NCBI GenBank assembly: GCA_014239005.1
Contig: JABAAA010000001.1
Location: 13,257 to 32,772, forward strand
DNA: 19,516 bases
DNA from: Alphaproteobacteria bacterium
Lineage (GTDB): Bacteria; Pseudomonadota; Alphaproteobacteria; JABAAW01
Direction: 5' to 3'
Made by a program: the position numbers and the translations under genes. Each line of letters opens with the position of its first letter. Positions within the stretch are counted from its first letter, which is position 1. Of the stretch, positions 16,452-19,516 are shown one piece after another. The notes beneath the pieces were generated by a model. The model saw nothing but the letters and a program-made list of their open reading frames with translations. It was not told the DNA's origin and made no database searches.

Positions 16452-16487
16452 CTTGACATCTCCCCTTGCCAAGCCCATGTTAATGGG
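16452..16487 (+). promoter_or_regulatory. Promoter of the BI-1 gene, resembling heat-shock (RpoH) type
   Basis: CTTGAC (16452-16457), 17 bases, CCATGT (16475-16480). CTTGA- and CCAT- type boxes are typical of RpoH promoters in Alphaproteobacteria. The same bases can be read as a sigma70 site TTGACA-N17-CATGTT. A short hairpin CCCAT-GTTA-ATGGG (16474-16487) overlaps the -10. Confidence 0.5.
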
Positions 16488-16551
16488 AGTATTGTCTTAG
16501 GGAGAAACGTTTTCTTGCTTTCTTCTCTCATTTTTTTTCGGAGACCCTTCC

Positions 16552-17271
16552 ATGCCTGAACCCCAAACGCGCTCGAATGTATGGCAAAGCACGGCAGCCT
16601 CGGTCGACGCGGGCTTGCGCGCCTACATGCTGAGCGTCTACAACTTGATGGCGCTCGCCGTCGGTTTCACCGGCGTTGTCTGTTACTACGTTGCCTCCAA
16701 CGAAGCCCTGCTGTTCGCCGTCGCGGGCTCTCCCATGATTTGGGTTGTGTTCATCGGCACTCTCGGCTTGGGGTGGATGGCACCAAAGCTGATTCTGACG
16801 AAATCGCTTTCGACGGCGCACCTCGTCTTTTGGAGCTACGCAGCCATGCTCGCGCTCCTCATCTCGCCGATGATCTATGTCAACACGCAAGCCGATGTTG
16901 CACGTGCCTTCTTCATCACCTCCGGCATCTTCGCATCCCTGAGCTTCTACGGCTACACGACGAAACGCGACCTCGCGCCGTGGGGCAAGTTCCTTTTCAT
17001 GGCGGTGATCGGATTGTTCTTGGTTCTCATCGTGAATGCCTTCTTCATCAAGAGCACGCCGCTGGATCTCCTGCTGTCCGTCGGCATGGTGTTGGTCATG
17101 TCCGCCATGACCGCCTACAAAACGCAAATGGTGAAGGATTCCTACGATCCCTCCGACAACCCGAAGGCCGCGCGCGCAAAAGCCATCTTGGGCGCGCTCT
17201 TGCTCTACTCCGCCTTCGTGACGATCTTCATCTATGTCTTGCGCATCATGATGATCCTCAGAGGCGAATAA
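16552..17271 (+). CDS. Bax inhibitor-1/YccA family membrane protein
   Basis: A 239-residue protein with about seven membrane helices, matching the BI-1/YccA (UPF0005) family. Family members act as pH-sensitive calcium leak channels, and E. coli YccA moderates the membrane protease FtsH. The sequence has the family's soluble N-terminus with Asp and Arg (SVDAGLRAYMLSVYNLMA), the central TSGIFASLSFYGYTTKRDL and the NPKAARAKAILGALLLYSAFV near the end. ATG 16552 has GGAGA seven bases upstream. The gene follows a heat-shock-like promoter, in keeping with a role in membrane stress (inference). A strong terminator-like hairpin lies 29 bases after the stop. Confidence 0.9.
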   Translation: MPEPQTRSNVWQSTAASVDAGLRAYMLSVYNLMALAVGFTGVVCYYVASNEALLFAVAGSPMIWVVFIGTLGLGWMAPKLILTKSLSTAHLVFWSYAAMLALLISPMIYVNTQADVARAFFITSGIFASLSFYGYTTKRDLAPWGKFLFMAVIGLFLVLIVNAFFIKSTPLDLLLSVGMVLVMSAMTAYKTQMVKDSYDPSDNPKAARAKAILGALLLYSAFVTIFIYVLRIMMILRGE

Positions 17272-17299
17272 CACCAAACGACAACACCGACTCTCAGAC

Positions 17300-17344
17300 A
17301 GAGGGAGGGAACATCCGCCATGTCCCCTCCCTCTTCTTTTTCTC
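17300..17344 (+). terminator. Intrinsic-terminator-like hairpin overlapping the start of the next gene
   Basis: AGAGGGAGGG-A-ACAT (17300-17314) pairs with ATGT-C-CCCTCCCTCT (17320-17334): 14 pairs, one A/C mismatch, loop CCGCC, then TCTTTTTCTC. This is a textbook terminator shape. It contains the GGAGGG ribosome binding site and the ATG (17320) of the dehydratase gene. Confidence 0.7.
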
Positions 17345-17619
17345 TACCGACAGAACTCGCCGCCTGGAGCCAAGGCGAGCAGGCAAGCACAACACCGCCC
17401 GCCCTTTCGCGCACCTTCCGCTTCAAGACCTTCCGTCAAGCCTTCGCCTTCATGACCGAGGTCGCGCTGGAAGCCGAACGCGCCAACCACCACCCCGACT
17501 GGCACAACAGCTACAACAAGGTCACCGTCGAGCTGACGACGCACAGCGAAGGACGCGTCACGGAAAAGGACACCGCGCTTGCGCAAACGATCGAGCTTAT
17601 CTACAAACGCTACATGTAA
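17320..17619 (+). CDS. Pterin-4a-carbinolamine dehydratase
   Basis: It dehydrates 4a-hydroxytetrahydrobiopterin, the by-product of aromatic amino acid hydroxylases, so the pterin cofactor can be recycled. The 99-residue size is normal. The family signature is clear: E-x-x-x-HHP with His57, His58 and Pro59, then Trp61, Tyr65, His75 and Asp84. ATG 17320 is the only start in this frame ahead of the conserved part, preceded by GGAGGGA at a suitable distance, yet both lie inside the hairpin at 17300-17334. The hairpin's T-run encodes Ser-Ser-Phe-Ser. No phenylalanine hydroxylase gene is nearby. It could be co-transcribed with BI-1 if the hairpin is read through. Confidence 0.88.
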   Translation: MSPPSSFSLPTELAAWSQGEQASTTPPALSRTFRFKTFRQAFAFMTEVALEAERANHHPDWHNSYNKVTVELTTHSEGRVTEKDTALAQTIELIYKRYM

Positions 17620-17635
17620 AGGCTACATGTAAAAA
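17610..17635. repeat. Two 13-bp repeats at the end of the dehydratase gene
   Basis: GCTACATGTAAAG at 17610-17622 and GCTACATGTAAAA at 17623-17635. The first copy carries the last codons and the TAA stop, the second lies beyond it. Confidence 0.8.
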
Positions 17636-17656
17636 GGCGGGGCGGGGTGTTTCTTC

Positions 17657-17685
17657 TTGACAAAGCTCTGCACGAAGACTAGCCT
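17657..17685 (+). promoter_or_regulatory. Promoter-like site for the 533-residue protein gene
   Basis: A perfect TTGACA (17657-17662), 17 bases, TAGCCT (17680-17685, weak -10). The start would be near 17692, leaving a leader of about 140 bases. The remainder of 17620-17831 shows nothing else clear. Confidence 0.4.
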
Positions 17686-17831
17686 GCAAGGATTGTTGCT
17701 CTGTTCGCTCTCGGCACAGAAAGTGCAAGGACGGAAACAGACAGAAAACAAGAGCCGACGCGAATGCCTCTCTGCAGAAAGCAGAGCAAGCCTTGTGTGA
17801 CCATCGTTGAAGAGAAAACGGAGACGGACAG

Positions 17832-19433
17832 ATGGCAAACGACATTTTCACAGCGGTGAAAGGACTGACCTCGCCCCGCGAGGCGGTCGCGCCCCAACGC
17901 CCCGCCTCTTCGGCAGTCGAGCAAGCGAGTCGTCAGCGCGTAGAGCGTCTGCAACGGCAGGATTTGAACGCACAAAGTGCGTTGGCGTTTTTCACGGGAA
18001 AACGCCTTTTGGGCGGCAACCTGCTGCTGGGCGGCGGCAATCCCGTCGACACGCGTGTGACACGGGGTCTGTTTGCCGAGATTCAACGCGACGAAGACGA
18101 AGCCTTCGCGCTGCTGATTCAACAGACGCAAGAGCGCGTCGACAAGGGGCAGTTTCGCGCCTCCGCGTTCAACAGCGTTTCTTCCGAAGAGCGCGTGAGG
18201 CGGCTGGTTGAGAACGCTCCGCAAAGCCAAGACCCTCAGCGTTATCGCTACAGCAGCTACGACCCCGCAGAAGACAAACGTCGTCTGGAAGAACAGCAAG
18301 CGAGCATCGATGCCATCTTGGAATCGGCACGTAGCAGGCTCACGCGCCCCTTGCAAGAAGGCGAACTTCCCGATAGCACCCAGCGCCCACGCATCGAAGA
18401 TATCCTTCCCGAAAGGCTGATCGAAACGACCTTGGACAACACGATCGACTTCAACCTGAACCGAAGGTTAGCGCAAACGGACATCACCGCCTCGCAAAAG
18501 CTTGTGCCTTTGGACGATCTGCTGCGCATCCGTCGTCCCAACTCCTTCGTCGGCTTGACAACGCCGGCGCAGATCGAAGAGAGGCGGCTGGAGCTCGGGC
18601 TAACCGAGACACAGGTCAAAGAAGAACAGCAACGGGACACAGAAAACATCCCGACGCATGTGCAAGTCGTGTTGCACGGCAGAAGTCTCGATCTGTCCCC
18701 CGGCTTTATCGAAGCGCAAAGGCGGATCGATCCGAACTTCGACATCGAATCGCACAGGGCGCCTGCAGGCGAGTTGGTGTTGCAAGGCGGCACTGTGTTG
18801 CCAAGCCGCACAGTGACAGGAAGACCACTTCGCCACACCCTGACTTACGAAGAATATCAAGGTCTTCAATACAGACCCCCCGTGACAGGTAGCGATGCAC
18901 AAATCGACTACTTCTCGGCGACCGCCTTCCGCCACCCCGACGGTAACACGGCGGTGTTGGACGACAAGGCTGTGCGCAGCGCTGTGCAAACCGTCGCCTT
19001 GACCACTCCCGAAACGCCTGCTGCTGTTAGCAGCGTGACGCGAGGTGGCGTTGTATACGATGTCTTCGATCTTTCTCTGCCCAGCGAACGCGACAGCGGG
19101 TTCAAGCAAGCGGATATCGTCTTCGAAGACGCGACCTTTGGCAACTCCGTCGCGACCAACATCTTGCAAGCCTTGCAGATCGGAGACCTTGAGATCGAAG
19201 CCACCCAACAAGGCTACAACCGCAACTACGGCAATAACCGCGATCTGACGCTGGATTCTGTCTATCTGCGCAAAAAACTGAACGACGCCATTCCGGACAA
19301 CGAAAACGATGTGCGCTTTCAATTCTTTGCCCGCGAGCTTGCAACCGACGGTGTCGACCTTCGTGTGTACGTCCGTCAGCGAGGAGGAACTCCCGCCCTT
19401 GCCTTCGAGGGTGTGCGCGCGCGGTTCTTCTAG
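17832..19433 (+). CDS. Protein of unknown function, 533 residues
   Basis: I do not recognise this protein. It has no signal peptide and no membrane helix, so it appears soluble and cytoplasmic unless exported by a route without a classical signal. Residues 1-60 are polar and Ala/Gln/Arg-rich, followed by a Gly-rich RLLGGNLLLGGGNP. The region to about 270 is rich in Glu, Arg, Gln and Leu and likely helical, with possible coiled-coil (DKRRLEEQQASIDAILESAR). The second half (about 280-533) has many Thr, Val, Gly, Tyr and Asp residues, looks beta-rich, and ends LAFEGVRARFF. ATG 17832 follows GGAGACGGACAG. Base composition resembles its neighbours, so recent transfer is not suggested. The long uninterrupted frame with a good start makes it a real gene. 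Confidence 0.8.
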   Translation: MANDIFTAVKGLTSPREAVAPQRPASSAVEQASRQRVERLQRQDLNAQSALAFFTGKRLLGGNLLLGGGNPVDTRVTRGLFAEIQRDEDEAFALLIQQTQERVDKGQFRASAFNSVSSEERVRRLVENAPQSQDPQRYRYSSYDPAEDKRRLEEQQASIDAILESARSRLTRPLQEGELPDSTQRPRIEDILPERLIETTLDNTIDFNLNRRLAQTDITASQKLVPLDDLLRIRRPNSFVGLTTPAQIEERRLELGLTETQVKEEQQRDTENIPTHVQVVLHGRSLDLSPGFIEAQRRIDPNFDIESHRAPAGELVLQGGTVLPSRTVTGRPLRHTLTYEEYQGLQYRPPVTGSDAQIDYFSATAFRHPDGNTAVLDDKAVRSAVQTVALTTPETPAAVSSVTRGGVVYDVFDLSLPSERDSGFKQADIVFEDATFGNSVATNILQALQIGDLEIEATQQGYNRNYGNNRDLTLDSVYLRKKLNDAIPDNENDVRFQFFARELATDGVDLRVYVRQRGGTPALAFEGVRARFF

Positions 19434-19439
19434 TCTTCC

Positions 19440-19516
19440 GTGAAGACCGCCACAACGCCGCGAGGCGAAAGACAAAAACCTCCCAAAAAACCTCCCGAAG
19501 AATCTCCCGAAGAACC
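19440..19516 (+). CDS. Possible start of a further gene, cut by window edge
   Basis: A frame from GTG 19440 stays open to the end of the window (25 codons) and would begin MKTATTPRGERQKPPKK, a Pro/Lys/Glu-rich start. No ribosome binding site is seen and much of it is repeat DNA, so this is only a possibility. Confidence 0.15.
   Translation, partial: MKTATTPRGERQKPPKKPPEESPEE
19478..19513. repeat. Three 12-bp tandem repeats at the right edge
   Basis: ACCTCCCAAAAA (19478-19489), ACCTCCCGAAGA (19490-19501), ATCTCCCGAAGA (19502-19513), then a further copy begins and is cut by the window end. Confidence 0.85.

Overview
The window looks like chromosomal DNA of an alphaproteobacterium. The argJ-mutT pair, the UppP with an SSSAH motif, the YccA/BI-1 protein with an RpoH-like promoter and the GltD/GltB proteins all fit that class. 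The order cannot be fixed from sequence alone. Base composition is moderately GC-rich, except for one AT-rich island at about 7670-8290. No transposase, integrase, phage structural gene or CRISPR array was seen.

Layout. Positions 1-4954 (minus) hold glutamate synthase as gltD then gltB. gltB is cut by the left edge just after its three iron-sulfur cysteines and is an uninterrupted frame from 3468 to 1. Positions 5200-6495 (minus) are an MFS transporter. Positions 6543-7505 (plus) are undecaprenyl-diphosphatase (uppP), followed by tRNA-Leu(CAG) at 7583-7669. The tRNA 3' end runs into four copies of a 14-bp repeat. The AT-rich island follows, with two tiny overlapping genes for two-helix membrane proteins (minus, 8287-7728). 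They have their own promoter-like sequence sitting on a perfect palindrome. Upstream of them on the minus strand lie an RND efflux pump (8364-11780), its periplasmic adaptor (11809-13344) and a DhnA-type class I fructose-bisphosphate aldolase (13375-14310), closely spaced as a probable operon. The plus strand then carries argJ, mutT, a BI-1/YccA membrane protein, a pterin-4a-carbinolamine dehydratase and, after a promoter-like site, a 533-residue protein I do not recognise.

How the genes fit together. GltD and GltB form the NADPH-dependent glutamate synthase, and ArgJ uses glutamate to start arginine synthesis while recycling acetyl groups. MutT cleans the nucleotide pool, UppP recycles the cell-wall lipid carrier, and BI-1/YccA is a membrane stress protein. 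The aldolase and the RND pump look co-transcribed without an obvious metabolic link. No outer-membrane channel gene accompanies the pump.

The main unusual theme is more than a dozen short tandem duplications (unit 6-15 bp) spread over coding and non-coding DNA. Those inside genes are always multiples of three and insert low-complexity peptides into otherwise conserved enzymes, for example five EHAEH units in ArgJ and Met-Ser and Asp-Ser-Lys repeats in UppP. The candidates for something new are the two-gene membrane module with its palindrome, the repeat array at the tRNA end, the terminator-like hairpin that buries the start of the dehydratase gene, and the unrecognised 533-residue protein.
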